From Paracoccaceae bacterium (GTDB lineage Bacteria > Pseudomonadota > Alphaproteobacteria > Rhodobacterales > Rhodobacteraceae): a stretch of DNA of 7,323 nucleotides. Shown piece by piece: positions 1-5,974 of this stretch. The translations under genes were made by a program, and so were the position numbers. The notes beneath the pieces are model-generated. The model saw only the letters and a program-made list of their open reading frames with translations. It was not told where the DNA came from and made no database searches. The DNA lies in the NCBI GenBank assembly GCA_007131945.1, contig SLPP01000177.1, positions 1 through 7,323 on the forward strand, read 5' to 3'. Position 1 is the stretch's first letter, and each line of letters starts with the position of its first letter.

Positions 1-18
1 CCCCTGCCCCTGCCCCTG
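1..18. repeat. Short tandem hexanucleotide repeat, CCCCTG x3
   Basis: Three perfect head-to-tail copies of CCCCTG start at the first base of the window, so the array may extend to the left beyond it. It lies 12 bp beyond the stop codon of the regulator gene, outside any gene that can be recognised here. No T-tract or dyad accompanies it, so it is not called a terminator. It may be a simple slippage-prone repeat. Confidence 0.6.
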
Positions 19-30
19 CACCTTCGGCAC

Positions 31-1683
31 TCACGGCACGCCGGCGCGGCGCAGACCGTCGAGCAAGATGTCGCGCTGCGCGGGATCGCGGAGGAAGAAG
101 AGCCGCGAGCGCGCGAAATCGACCGTAAAGCCCGGCCGCACGCGCAGCAGCGCCGGGACGTTCGATCGCGCGGCCTCGACATCGCCCGCCGCGACCAGCC
201 AGGCAATCAGGTTCGCCCGCGCCCAGTAATGCGCGTTGGGCACGAGCGTCGCGCTGCGCGCCCAGTAAACCGCCGCCTCCGGATCGTCGAGCAGGACATG
301 CGCCAGCGAACGGTAGGACATGAACGCCCAGCGGAACGGATCCTGCGGGCTGAGCGCCAGCGCGCGCTCGAAGGACGGGACCGCCGCCTCGGCCCGACCG
401 TCCGCGACAAGCGAATCGCCCAGCCCGCAATGCGACAGCGCATGGCCGGGATTGAGCGCGATCGCGGTCTCGAGCGCGTCTATGGCGAGGTCGCATTCGC
501 CGCGCGCCAGCCGCACCCGGCCGAGCGCGAAGAAGGTGTTCGCCTCCTGGTCGTCGAGCGCGGCGCCGCGTTCGGCGAGGCGCAGCGCCTCGTCGAGATG
601 CGCCGCATCCGTCGGCCCCTCGAAATAGACGCTGTCGAGGACCATCGCGTAGGCCAGCCTGGCATAGGGCTCGGCGAAGTCGGGTGCGCGCATGATCGCC
701 TGGCGCATGAGCTCCTGGCAGCGATGGTTGCTCTCGCCGGAGAAACGGTAGAACTCGGCCGAGCCGAGCTGGTAGAGCTCCCACGCGCCCAGCTTGCGCG
801 GGGACATGCGCGCAGCCTTCTGCTGCTCGGCCAGACCAAGCTCGCTCGCGATGCGCGCCGAGACGAGGTCCGCGATCTCTTCCTGCAGATCGAAGATGTC
901 GTGCAGCTCCCGGTCGAAGCGTTCGGACCAGATGCAGCGCTGCTGCACCGCCTCGATCAGATGGACGCTGATGCGGACGCGGCCGCCGGCATGGCGCACG
1001 CTGCCGGTGACGGCGTAGTCGGCATCGAGTCGGGCGAGGATGCTGCCAAGCTCCTCGCCCGACCGGCCGAGCGCGAAGGCCGCGCTGCGGGTGATCACGC
1101 TCATCCAGCGATTGCGCGACAGCGCGTTGATGAGGTCCTCGGTGAAGCCCTCGGCGATCAGCCGGCCCCGCTCGTCCCCACCGAGGCCGGCGCAGGGCAG
1201 GATCACGATGCAGGGCCGTGCCGCCTCGGCCAGCGTCGCGGGCTCGGCATCCCTGCCAGCCGCGTGCGCTGCGGCGTCACCGTCCGCCCCGTTGCGCAGC
1301 CGGAAGCCGCGCCCGTGAACGGTGGCGATGATCCCCTGGCGCGTGCCGTCATCGCCGAGCGCCTTGCGGGCGGCGCGGACCTGGCTGCTCAGCGCCGCAT
1401 CCGAAACGAACCGTCCCGGCCAGATCTCGCGGAAGATCTCGTCGCGCGTTACCGTCCGGCCGCGGTTGCGCGCCAGCAACGCGATCAGGTCGAAGGTCCG
1501 CGGCTCGAGCGCGACGGGCACCCGGTCACGGCGCAACTCGTACCGGCTGAAGTCGAGCTCGAATCCGGCGAACCGAAGCACGCCCGTCCGCTCCGGTTCG
1601 GGCCCGGTCTCCGTGCCGCTGCGCGCCATGCTTCCCGGCACGCGCAGCCCCGTCTCGGTCAGAATTGAGGCGCGTGCAACCAT
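31..1683 (-). CDS. Winged-helix transcriptional regulator with TolB-N/FlgO-like and TPR domains
   Basis: A 550-residue soluble, probably DNA-binding regulator. Residues about 33-131 form an OmpR/PhoB-type winged helix: a strand-rich start (GVLRFAGFELD), the RTFDLIALLARN helix, the recognition-helix stretch SDAALSSQVRAARKALGD, and the wing ending in HGRGFRL. Residues about 157-280 resemble the TolB N-terminal/FlgO-like module (CIVILPCAGLG, AEGFTEDLINALSR, DYAVTGSVR) found in CadC-like and adenylate-cyclase-like regulators. Residues about 300-515 are TPR-like helical repeats (for example ALDDQEANTFFALGRVRLARG and the following NPGHALSHCGLGDSLVADGR). No membrane segment is visible, unlike CadC itself, so it probably acts in the cytoplasm and binds a protein or ligand through the TPRs. 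The ATG at 1683 is chosen because it is the first Met in this frame before the domain and follows a purine-rich AAAGGGGG, although the spacing is only 2 nt. ATG 1629 is a possible alternative. It lies downstream of, and in line with, the methyltransferase gene. The signal it answers cannot be told from sequence. Confidence 0.88.
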   Translation of the reverse strand: MVARASILTETGLRVPGSMARSGTETGPEPERTGVLRFAGFELDFSRYELRRDRVPVALEPRTFDLIALLARNRGRTVTRDEIFREIWPGRFVSDAALSSQVRAARKALGDDGTRQGIIATVHGRGFRLRNGADGDAAAHAAGRDAEPATLAEAARPCIVILPCAGLGGDERGRLIAEGFTEDLINALSRNRWMSVITRSAAFALGRSGEELGSILARLDADYAVTGSVRHAGGRVRISVHLIEAVQQRCIWSERFDRELHDIFDLQEEIADLVSARIASELGLAEQQKAARMSPRKLGAWELYQLGSAEFYRFSGESNHRCQELMRQAIMRAPDFAEPYARLAYAMVLDSVYFEGPTDAAHLDEALRLAERGAALDDQEANTFFALGRVRLARGECDLAIDALETAIALNPGHALSHCGLGDSLVADGRAEAAVPSFERALALSPQDPFRWAFMSYRSLAHVLLDDPEAAVYWARSATLVPNAHYWARANLIAWLVAAGDVEAARSNVPALLRVRPGFTVDFARSRLFFLRDPAQRDILLDGLRRAGVP

Positions 1684-1774
1684 CGCCCCCTTTCGTTCGT
1701 CGCCGGGCAAACCGGCCGAACGTCGCGTGGCAAATTGAGGTATCTTGGTAACACAATTTCCCCGAAGGGACAAC

Positions 1775-1798
1775 GCCGGCGCCGTGAAAGGCGCCGGC
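1775..1798 (-). terminator. GC-rich hairpin between methyltransferase and regulator genes
   Basis: A perfect 9-bp inverted repeat, GCCGGCGCC with GGCGCCGGC, encloses a 6-base loop (GTGAAA). It begins 7 bp beyond the methyltransferase stop codon on the minus strand. The bases after it in that direction (GTTGTCCC) are only weakly T-rich, so it is an imperfect intrinsic terminator. It may equally be an attenuating or mRNA-stabilising hairpin that lowers expression of the downstream regulator. The position just past a stop codon favours the terminator reading. Confidence 0.5.
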
Positions 1799-1805
1799 CG
1801 CGGCC

Positions 1806-2696
1806 TCAATCGCCGGGATTGCGCGCGCTGATCACCCAGGACGAGCTGTCCATCACGATGCCGTCCGCGTCGCGCGCCTGACGCCCGATCGCCTCGGCCA
1901 GCGCCGCCTCGATCTCGGGGCGTTTCGCCTCGGCAAGCGCGCCGGCCTCGCGGAAGACCTCGCCCGCCGGACCGATCGCCAGCTGGAAGGCGATGGCGTC
2001 CTGAACGTCGTCGCCGACGCGCACCGGCGCATCGACCCGCTTGAAGCCGATATCGGTGTAGCCGGCGATCTCCATCATCTTGCGCACGGTCTCGGGGTCC
2101 GACATCGAGAACGGGCCGGGCCCGCAGGTACGCGCGTCCTCGCCCGGCGGCGGCAGGTAGCGCAGCACGATCTCCTTGGCCATCGACAGCCACGGATTGT
2201 CGGCCGGCTCGCGCCAGACGATGTGCACCATCCGCCCGCCGGGCCGCAGCGCCTTGCGCATGTTGCGCAACCCGGCCACGGGATTGGCGAAGAACATGGT
2301 GCCGAATCGCGAGAAGACGAAATCGAACGCGCCCTCGGGCAACGCCATCTCGGCATCGCCGCGCATGAAGCCGACATTCGTCAGCCCGGCTTCTTCCAGA
2401 TCGGCCGCGGCCTCGGCGAGGAAGGCGTCGCAGCAATCGATGCCCACCACCTCGCCCTCGGGACCGACGATGCGGGCGAGCTTCATCGCCGTATCGCCCC
2501 AGCCGCAGCCGACGTCGAGCACGCGGTCGCCCGCCTTGACCGGCAGTTCCGGAAAGACCGCCTCGCTGTGATAGGTCAGCCCGCCCACCAGAACGTGCCG
2601 GAAGCGGGTGAACTTCGGGGCAAGCACCTCGTTCCAGAACCTGACGAACTCGGTGTCCTCCTGTCTGTTCGTGACGGGGATTTCGGCCATGCTCAT
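1806..2696 (-). CDS. Class I SAM-dependent methyltransferase
   Basis: A 296-residue protein with a complete Rossmann-type methyltransferase core. Motif I, VLDVGCGWGDTA, at residues 59-70 binds the methionine part of SAM. The acidic VVGID at 83-87 is placed to bind the ribose hydroxyls. AFDFVFSRFGTMFF near 123-136 is motif II/post-motif, and ALRPGGRMV at 149-157 is the usual motif III. This pattern is of the UbiE/Methyltransf_11 kind, which acts on small molecules, but the substrate cannot be read from sequence. The C-terminal 120 residues are an added, mostly helical cap. Of the ATGs, 2696 is chosen because AGGAGG (2703-2708) lies 6 nt before it; the ATG at 2690 is a close alternative. An open frame runs further upstream to 2888 but reads as non-protein-like and lies before the ribosome site. 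No signal peptide is seen, so it is cytoplasmic. The co-directional winged-helix regulator is next downstream. Confidence 0.9.
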   Translation of the reverse strand: MSMAEIPVTNRQEDTEFVRFWNEVLAPKFTRFRHVLVGGLTYHSEAVFPELPVKAGDRVLDVGCGWGDTAMKLARIVGPEGEVVGIDCCDAFLAEAAADLEEAGLTNVGFMRGDAEMALPEGAFDFVFSRFGTMFFANPVAGLRNMRKALRPGGRMVHIVWREPADNPWLSMAKEIVLRYLPPPGEDARTCGPGPFSMSDPETVRKMMEIAGYTDIGFKRVDAPVRVGDDVQDAIAFQLAIGPAGEVFREAGALAEAKRPEIEAALAEAIGRQARDADGIVMDSSSWVISARNPGD

Positions 2697-2702
2697 GTGG
2701 GT

Positions 2703-2708
2703 CCTCCT
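2703..2708 (-). promoter_or_regulatory. Consensus ribosome binding site deciding the methyltransferase start
   Basis: On the minus strand this reads AGGAGG, a full Shine-Dalgarno core, with a 6-nt spacer to ATG 2696. It rules out the longer reading of the methyltransferase frame that opens at 2888. Confidence 0.85.
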
Positions 2709-2788
2709 GGCTGAAATTCGGTCGCACGGCAGAGCGGTGCGATCTCGCAGGCAGACCCTACCGATCGCCGCGGCGCGGTGCTTGAGGG

Positions 2789-2810
2789 TTTCCTGATGTT
2801 TTCCTGATCT
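2789..2810. promoter_or_regulatory. Two 11-bp tandem direct repeats, candidate operator
   Basis: TTTCCTGATGT (2789-2799) is followed at once by TTTCCTGATCT (2800-2810), matching at 10 of 11 positions. OmpR/PhoB-type winged helices are known to bind head-to-tail direct repeats with an 11-bp period, one turn of DNA per monomer. The regulator encoded two genes downstream has this winged helix. The repeat starts 93 bp upstream of the methyltransferase start codon, a normal place for an activator site. No third copy was seen on either side. The geometry is seen directly; binding by that regulator is inferred. Confidence 0.55.
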
Positions 2811-2866
2811 TTGGCCGGGGCTCCACCGCCGTCGCGGCAACGATCGCCGGGCGGATCCGGGCTCAT

Positions 2867-2884
2867 GAAATACGCACATATTCC
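2867..2884. promoter_or_regulatory. AT-rich imperfect inverted repeat, candidate operator of the sulfur operon
   Basis: GAAATA (2867-2872) and TATTCC (2879-2884) form a dyad with one mismatch around a 6-nt centre, and the core reads ATA-N6-TAT. It sits in an AT-rich island about 170 bp upstream of the transporter start. ArsR-family sulfur regulators of the SoxR/BigR/SqrR group bind AT-rich dyads upstream of such operons, so this is a plausible site, but no such regulator gene lies in the window and short dyads can occur by chance. Confidence 0.3.
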
Positions 2885-2952
2885 CCATCTTTCCCTCAGG
2901 CGCAGCCCGTCCGTCTTGCCGAAGCCACGTGCAGGCGGGTGCCGCGAGCCCC

Positions 2953-2969
2953 CGGCGGCTCGGCCGCCG
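2953..2969. other. Strong GC hairpin in the intergenic region
   Basis: CGGCGGC and GCCGCCG form a perfect 7-bp stem with a 3-base TCG loop. It has no T-tract. If transcription of the sulfur operon starts upstream of it, the hairpin would be in the leader; if it starts from the TTGACA element at 2994, it is not transcribed with the operon. In DNA this GC-rich such a dyad may also be fortuitous. Confidence 0.35.
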
Positions 2970-2993
2970 CGCGCCGGCAGCCCGCCATCGCCG

Positions 2994-3022
2994 TTGACAC
3001 CCGCGACCGGGCGCCGTTACCT
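2994..3022 (+). promoter_or_regulatory. Candidate promoter of the sulfur operon
   Basis: A perfect TTGACA -35 box (2994-2999) is followed after 17 bp by TTACCT (3017-3022), which is a poor match to TATAAT. Transcription would start near 3029, leaving a leader of a little over 20 nt that just contains the ribosome site GAGGA (3040-3044) before ATG 3052. The perfect -35 and good geometry support it; the weak -10 suggests activator dependence or that it is not the true promoter. Confidence 0.4.
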
Positions 3023-3051
3023 CGCCGCCACCCCGCCGCGAGGATCGGTCG

Positions 3052-4242
3052 ATGCAAAACCAGGGCGCCGGCGAGCCCGGCCTGCAAGGACGTCCCCAGA
3101 CGCTCGTCGCCGTGATCGCGGCGGCGCTTCTCGTCCTCGGCGCGCTCTACGTGGCGCGCGCCACCGGGTTGCGCCTCGCCGCCCTCTGGCTGGTCGGCGG
3201 GGCGCTCGGCTTCGCGCTCTACCATGCCGCCTTCGGCTTCACCGGCGCCTATCGGGCGCTGTTCCTCACCGGGCGCAGCGGCGCGGTGCGCGCACAGATG
3301 CTGATGCTCGCCGTCGCCGTCGCGATCTTCTTTCCCGCCCTCGAGGCCGGCAGCCTCTTCGGCGCGCCGGTGCGCGGCTTCGTCTTCCCGGCCGGGCTCG
3401 AGGTCGCGATCGGCGCCTTCCTCTTCGGGATCGGGATGCAGCTCGGCGGCGGCTGCGCCTCGGGCACTCTCTACTCGACCGGCGGCGGCGACACGCGCAC
3501 CGCGATCACGCTGGTCTGCTTCGTCGCCGGGATGACGCTCGGCGCCTGGGACATCGAACGCTGGGCGGTGCTGCCGCAACTGCCGCCGATCTCGCTGCCG
3601 CAGAGCCTCGGCCTCTGGCCCGCGCTGGCGCTCAATCTCGGGATCTTCGCCCTGATCGCCTGGGCCGCGGCGGCGCGCGAGCGGCGGATGCGAGGCTCGG
3701 TCGAGCCGATCTTCCGCTGCGAGGGGCGCGCCTTCCTGACCGGTCCCTGGCCCTTCGCCTGGGCGGCGCTGGCGTTGGCGCTGCTCAATGCCGCGACGCT
3801 GGTCCTCGCCGGGCGCCCCTGGGGCATCACCCAGGCCTTCGCCACCTGGGGCGCGCTCGTCGCCGAGGCTGCCGGCCTCGCCGATCCGGTCTGGTGGGTC
3901 TACTGGGAGGACCCGACGCGCGTCGATCTCCTGCACCGCCCGCTGGTGCGGGACGCGACGACGCTGATGAATGTCGGCCTGATCGTCGGCGCCGGGCTCG
4001 CCGCCGCGCTCGCGGGGCGTTTCGCGCCCGGCTGGCGGATCGGCTGGCGCCCGCTCCTGGCGGCGATCCTCGGCGGGCTGATGCTCGGCTACGGCGCGCG
4101 CATGGCCTTCGGCTGCAACATCAGCGCCTTCTTCTCGGGCGTCGCCTCGGGAAGCTTGCATGGCTGGCTCTGGATCCTCGCGGCGCTGCCGGGGAACTGG
4201 CTGGGCATCCGCCTTCGGCCGATGTTTTCCCTGCCGACGTGA
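3052..4242 (+). CDS. soxT: YeeE/YedE-family (SoxT-like) thiosulfate/sulfur transporter
   Basis: A 396-residue polytopic inner-membrane protein with roughly nine to eleven hydrophobic segments, built as two related halves. The first half ends its signature with GIGMQLGGGCASGTLY (residues 126-141, Cys135) and the second has GYGARMAFGCNISAFFSG (346-363, Cys355). These Gly-rich, Cys-centred motifs are the hallmark of the YeeE/YedE (TsuA) family, where conserved cysteines line the path for thiosulfate. In sox clusters of alphaproteobacteria the homologue is called SoxT and serves in sulfur-compound uptake or in signalling to the SoxR repressor; which role applies here cannot be told. ATG 3052 has GAGGA 7 nt before it. 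A soluble N-terminus of about 16 residues precedes the first membrane helix (about 17-36). It is the first gene of the operon and is separated from the cytochrome gene by 107 bp, a larger gap than between later genes. The family assignment is firm; the gene name is by context. Confidence 0.9.
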   Translation: MQNQGAGEPGLQGRPQTLVAVIAAALLVLGALYVARATGLRLAALWLVGGALGFALYHAAFGFTGAYRALFLTGRSGAVRAQMLMLAVAVAIFFPALEAGSLFGAPVRGFVFPAGLEVAIGAFLFGIGMQLGGGCASGTLYSTGGGDTRTAITLVCFVAGMTLGAWDIERWAVLPQLPPISLPQSLGLWPALALNLGIFALIAWAAAARERRMRGSVEPIFRCEGRAFLTGPWPFAWAALALALLNAATLVLAGRPWGITQAFATWGALVAEAAGLADPVWWVYWEDPTRVDLLHRPLVRDATTLMNVGLIVGAGLAAALAGRFAPGWRIGWRPLLAAILGGLMLGYGARMAFGCNISAFFSGVASGSLHGWLWILAALPGNWLGIRLRPMFSLPT

Positions 4243-4248
4243 CAGAAC

Positions 4249-4263
4249 CGGAACGAAGTTCCG
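4249..4263 (+). other. Small hairpin between transporter and cytochrome genes
   Basis: CGGAAC and GTTCCG make a perfect 6-bp stem with a 3-base GAA loop, starting 7 bp after the transporter stop codon. There is no T-run after it, so it is not a convincing terminator. It may mark an mRNA processing or partial attenuation point that sets a different level for the transporter and the periplasmic genes downstream. The rest of the 107-bp gap shows no confident promoter; TGGAAA (4285) with TAGATA (4308) at 17 bp is a weak match only. Confidence 0.35.
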
Positions 4264-4349
4264 TCCCAGCGCAGCAATTAGGAATGGAAACGGACGCCTG
4301 TCCTGACTAGATAAGGCGTAAAGCAGATCAACGTTTGGCGGGAGGCCAG

Positions 4350-4661
4350 ATGATGAAGAAACTCGGACTTGCCATCGTGGTCGGTTCGGCCCTCAGCGGG
4401 CCGATGCCACTGATGGCCCACGAACCGGTCACGCCGCTGATCGCGCAGGCCTGCGCCGGGTGCCACGGCCAGTCCGGCGAAGGCCTGGGCGCTGTGCCAC
4501 GGATCGCCGGCAAGGACCGCGCGGTCTTCATCGCCACCTGGGAGGCGTTTCGCGCCGGCGAAAAGCCGGCGACGATCATGAACCGCATCGCGCCCGGCTA
4601 TACCGAAAGCGAGGTCGCCGCGCTCGCCGACTACTTCTCTGCCTTGAGGGCCGAACCATGA
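4350..4661 (+). CDS. fccA: Monoheme c-type cytochrome, likely cytochrome subunit of sulfide dehydrogenase
   Basis: A 103-residue exported cytochrome c. Residues 1-23 are a Sec signal peptide (MMKK, a hydrophobic core, cleavage after LMA). One heme motif, CAGCH (residues 35-39), attaches heme c, with His39 as the axial ligand. Met77 in ATIMNRIAPGY is the likely distal ligand, and EVAALADYFSAL is the usual C-terminal helix. Cytochrome subunits of flavocytochrome c sulfide dehydrogenase have this form, taking electrons from the flavin subunit in the periplasm. Purple sulfur bacterial FccA has two hemes, and Paracoccus SoxE is also diheme, whereas this one has a single heme as in green sulfur bacteria. 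ATG 4350 (or 4353) is preceded by GGGAGG at 4340-4345; an in-frame TTG at 4335 lies before the ribosome site and is rejected. The stop overlaps the flavoprotein start (ATGA at 4658-4661), implying translational coupling and joint assembly. SoxE is an alternative name. Confidence 0.85.
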   Translation: MMKKLGLAIVVGSALSGPMPLMAHEPVTPLIAQACAGCHGQSGEGLGAVPRIAGKDRAVFIATWEAFRAGEKPATIMNRIAPGYTESEVAALADYFSALRAEP

Positions 4662-5950
4662 CCCGCCTGACCCGTCGCAGCTTCGCCACATTCCTCGGCG
4701 CCTCGGCCCTGACGCTCGCCGCGCCGGCGACCTTGCGCGCGCAGACCGGCCCGCGCCTTCTGGTCATCGGCGGCGGCTTCGGCGGCGCCTCGGCCGCCCG
4801 CTTCGCCCGCATGGCCTATCCCGAGGTCGCGGTGACCCTGGTCGAGCCCTGGCCCACCTTCATCACCTGCCCCTATGGCAACCTGATCCTCGGCGGCAAG
4901 CAGACCCTGCCCCGGATCACCCATTCCTACGACGGGCTGCGCGCGCGCGGGGTCAATGTGGTGCAGGACCGCGCGATCGAGATCGACGCCGACGCCAAGA
5001 GCGTGCGCCTCGCCGGCGGCGCGGTGCTGGGCTACGACAAGCTGATCCTCTCGCCCGGCATCGCCCTGCAATGGGGCGCGATCGAGGGCTATGACGAGGC
5101 CGCGGCCGAGGTCTTCCCGCATGCCTGGATGGGCGGCGACGGCTCGCAGATCACCAATCTTCGCCGCCAGCTCGAGGCCCTGCCCGAGGGCGGGGTTGTC
5201 GGCCTCGCCATCCCCGCCAACCCGTTCCGCTGCCCGCCCGGCCCCTACGAGCGGATCTCGATGATCGCGCACTATCTCAAACAGGCCAATCCCCGCGCCA
5301 AGATCCTCGCCCTCGACGCCAAGGAGGGCTTCTCCAAGCAGGGCCTCTTCCAGGACGGCTGGGCCGAGCTCTACGGCGACATGATCGAATGGGTGCCGGG
5401 CAACCTCGACGGCCGGATCGTCCGCGTCGATACCGAGAACAGGCTCTTCATCAGCGAGTTCGGCGAGGAGCACCGCGTCGATGTCGGCAACGTGATCCCG
5501 CCGCAATCCGCCGCCACCATCGCCATTGACGCCGGCCTTGCCGACGAGACCGGGTGGGTGCCGATCGACCCGCGGACCTTCGCCGCGCGGGCGGCAAGCG
5601 ACATCCATGTCATCGGCGATGCCACGATCGCGCCGCCGATGCCGAAATCCGGCTATGTGGCGAACTCGACCTCGAAGGTGGCCGTCGCCGCGGCGCTCTC
5701 CGAACTGACCGGGCGGGCGGCGCCGGAGGATCCGGTCTTCTTCAACACCTGCTACAGCCATGTCGGCGCCGATTACGGCATCTCCGTCGTCGGCGTCTAC
5801 CGCGTGACCGAGGACGGCATCGTCGAGACGCCGGATTCGGGCGGGATCTCGCCGCGCGGCCCGCTGTCCGATCTTGCCGAGCAGCGCCGCCTCGAGGCGG
5901 TCTATGCCGACGGCTGGTACGCCAGCATCACCCGCGATATGTTTTCCTGA
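4658..5950 (+). CDS. soxF: Flavocytochrome c sulfide dehydrogenase flavoprotein subunit (FccB/SoxF)
   Basis: A 430-residue periplasmic flavoprotein that oxidises sulfide (or reactivates the Sox system) and passes electrons to cytochrome c. The N-terminus carries a Tat signal (TRRSFATFLG, with cleavage near LRAQ, residues 26-29), consistent with export after FAD insertion. The dinucleotide-binding motif VIGGGFGG is at 36-43, with acidic Glu63 ending the second strand, and the second FAD motif HVIGDATIA is at 317-325. Cys71 in FITCPYGN matches the cysteine that carries covalent FAD in Allochromatium FccB (mature Cys42). Cys192 (FRCPPGPYER) and Cys365 (FNTCYS) match the redox-active disulfide pair Cys161/Cys337 by motif and spacing. 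These are the only three cysteines. The C-terminal FCSD domain is complete. ATG 4658 overlaps the cytochrome stop by four bases; an open frame reading further upstream to 4460 is the cytochrome gene out of frame. The next gene, soxY, starts 24 bp after the stop. Confidence 0.95.
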   Translation: MTRLTRRSFATFLGASALTLAAPATLRAQTGPRLLVIGGGFGGASAARFARMAYPEVAVTLVEPWPTFITCPYGNLILGGKQTLPRITHSYDGLRARGVNVVQDRAIEIDADAKSVRLAGGAVLGYDKLILSPGIALQWGAIEGYDEAAAEVFPHAWMGGDGSQITNLRRQLEALPEGGVVGLAIPANPFRCPPGPYERISMIAHYLKQANPRAKILALDAKEGFSKQGLFQDGWAELYGDMIEWVPGNLDGRIVRVDTENRLFISEFGEEHRVDVGNVIPPQSAATIAIDAGLADETGWVPIDPRTFAARAASDIHVIGDATIAPPMPKSGYVANSTSKVAVAAALSELTGRAAPEDPVFFNTCYSHVGADYGISVVGVYRVTEDGIVETPDSGGISPRGPLSDLAEQRRLEAVYADGWYASITRDMFS

Positions 5951-5974
5951 GCCAGAAGGGGTGGAGGCGCATTC

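Larger units (their letters stand above)
2697..3051. other. 355-bp divergent intergenic region, no gene
   Basis: This region separates the minus-strand methyltransferase from the plus-strand sulfur operon and must hold promoters for both. Open frames that cross it are extensions or shadows of the flanking genes and lack ribosome sites and protein-like composition. The supportable contents are a tandem 11-bp repeat (2789-2810), an AT-rich imperfect dyad (2867-2884), a GC hairpin (2953-2969) and a TTGACA promoter-like element (2994-3022). The stretch around 2785-2815 and that around 2862-2895 are AT-rich islands in otherwise very GC-rich sequence, which is typical of regulatory DNA. No RNA gene or riboswitch was recognised. 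Confidence 0.7.

Noticed and set aside
229..1668. A 479-codon plus-strand open frame antisense to the regulator.
   Set aside because: It has the repetitive charged composition of antisense frames in GC-rich genes, no recognisable domain, and the minus-strand frame shows clear winged-helix and TPR motifs.
31..2727. A single 898-codon minus-strand open frame covering both left genes.
   Set aside because: Its first two-thirds of a kilobase reads the methyltransferase in the wrong frame (Arg-, Gly- and Ala-rich, no domain), and only the part from 1683 onward is the regulator. High GC content makes stop codons rare, so the frame stays open by chance.
4658..5950. Possible loss of a redox cysteine in the flavoprotein: GWVPID has Val where Allochromatium FccB, as I recall it, has GWCPVD.
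   Set aside because: By motif and spacing the disulfide pair Cys161/Cys337 corresponds to Cys192 and Cys365 here (173 residues apart against 176), both present. The GWC cysteine is not the disulfide partner, so its absence does not imply an inactive enzyme.
5938..5952. A second copy of the TTTTCCTGA sequence, like that in the candidate operator.
   Set aside because: It is the coding end of soxF (Phe-Ser-stop), occurs singly without the 11-bp partner, and is explained by codons.
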